A program made the position numbers and the translations under genes. This document shows, piece after piece, positions 63,754 to 64,000 of a stretch of DNA of 64,000 nucleotides (its first letter is position 1; the number at the start of each line of letters is the position of its first letter). The stretch is from Streptomyces qaidamensis. Its GTDB lineage: Bacteria > Actinomycetota > Actinomycetes > Streptomycetales > Streptomycetaceae. The notes under the pieces were generated by a model. The model was not told the DNA's origin. It saw only the letters and a list, made by a program, of their open reading frames with translations, and searched no databases. The DNA lies in contig NZ_CP015098.1 in assembly GCF_001611795.1 (NCBI RefSeq), forward strand, positions 6,014,001 to 6,078,000, written 5' to 3'.

Positions 63754-64000
63754 GCAGCAAGCCGAAGCAGCACCTGCCCGTCCGCGGCGGCGACCGCAAA
63801 CCCGCCCGGGTCCGCCCCTACTCGCTCACCGGCGGCCGCACCCGCTTCGGCCACGTCCTCCTCGTGGAGACGTTCGTGGCGAGCACGGCCGCGCTCGACG
63901 CCCCCGAGGAGCGCAGGGAACTGACGAACGGCCACCTCTCCACCCGCGTGATGCCGGAGCTGCGGGCCATCGTCGAACTGTGCCGCCGCATGCGTACGGT
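63750..64000 (+). CDS. cvnC: Conservon DUF742 protein, truncated by window end
   Basis: The visible 83 codons read SSKPKQHLPVRGGDRKPARV, PYSLTGGRTRFGHVLLVETF and LSTRVMPELRAIVELCRRMR, a DUF742 domain (PYxLTGGRT, and a winged-helix-like C-terminal part). The ATG overlaps the cvnB stop by 4 bp (ATGA). A CvnD GTPase is expected next, outside the window. Confidence 0.92.
   Translation, partial: MSSKPKQHLPVRGGDRKPARVRPYSLTGGRTRFGHVLLVETFVASTAALDAPEERRELTNGHLSTRVMPELRAIVELCRRMRT

Overview
The window is a stretch of Streptomyces chromosome. Supporting signs are very high G+C with strong third-position bias, frequent GTG starts, 4-bp ATGA/GTGA gene overlaps, and genes typical of the genus: the dasR-dasABC amino-sugar system, a WhiB-like wblE gene, sigH with its anti-sigma factor, sodN/sodX nickel superoxide dismutase, an EshA-type encapsulin, a fused 2-oxoglutarate dehydrogenase and the start of a conservon. 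Gene content and order recall the S. coelicolor SCO5224-SCO5290 neighbourhood from memory; no alignment was run. No insertion sequence, prophage, CRISPR array, rRNA or tRNA gene was found.

Layout. (1) 1-3900: class Ia ribonucleotide reductase nrdA-nrdB on the minus strand, preceded by a cobalamin riboswitch and two NrdR-like boxes. (2) 3888-5780: a sodium:solute symporter with a DUF3311 partner. (3) 5923-14903: amino-sugar block with dasR, divergent dasABC and a family 3 glycosidase, nagB and a SIS-domain gene, linked by DasR operator (dre) sites; an XRE regulator/membrane protein pair sits inside it. (4) 15106-22891: SDR/TetR divergent pair, a HisKA_2 sensor kinase with a dre-like site in its leader, wblE, a diacylglycerol-kinase-like gene, anti-sigma/sigH and a UBP zinc finger. 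(5) 22954-28459: Na+/H+ antiporter, a PLP enzyme, then an EshA-like family 2B encapsulin followed by a polyprenyl diphosphate synthase with a disordered N-terminus. (6) 28783-36927: acetyltransferase, YCII/ECF sigma pair, VOC protein, phosphate permease, divergent sodN/sodX, CGNR zinc-finger protein and methyltransferase. (7) 36993-41533: polar amino-acid ABC transporter and malic enzyme. (8) 41915-47042: oxidoreductase, HTH/Clp-N pair under tandem palindromes, DUF4097/PadR operon and small proteins. (9) 47132-58142: 2-oxoglutarate dehydrogenase, a two-component system, a spermidine-synthase-like protein, a rhomboid-like protein, GNAT and lon. (10) 58334-64000: MarR regulator, PP2C-like phosphatase and the first three genes of a conservon (cvnA, cvnB, partial cvnC).

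Themes. Import and breakdown of chitin-derived sugars share one regulator through dre sites at dasR/dasA and nagB, with a further site at an orphan kinase. Metal or cofactor control appears at nrdAB (B12 riboswitch) and sodN (nickel). Stress control is visible at sigH and at lon, whose leader carries a ClgR-like and a HAIR-like operator. The encapsulin/prenyl-synthase pair is the best candidate for a little-described system.
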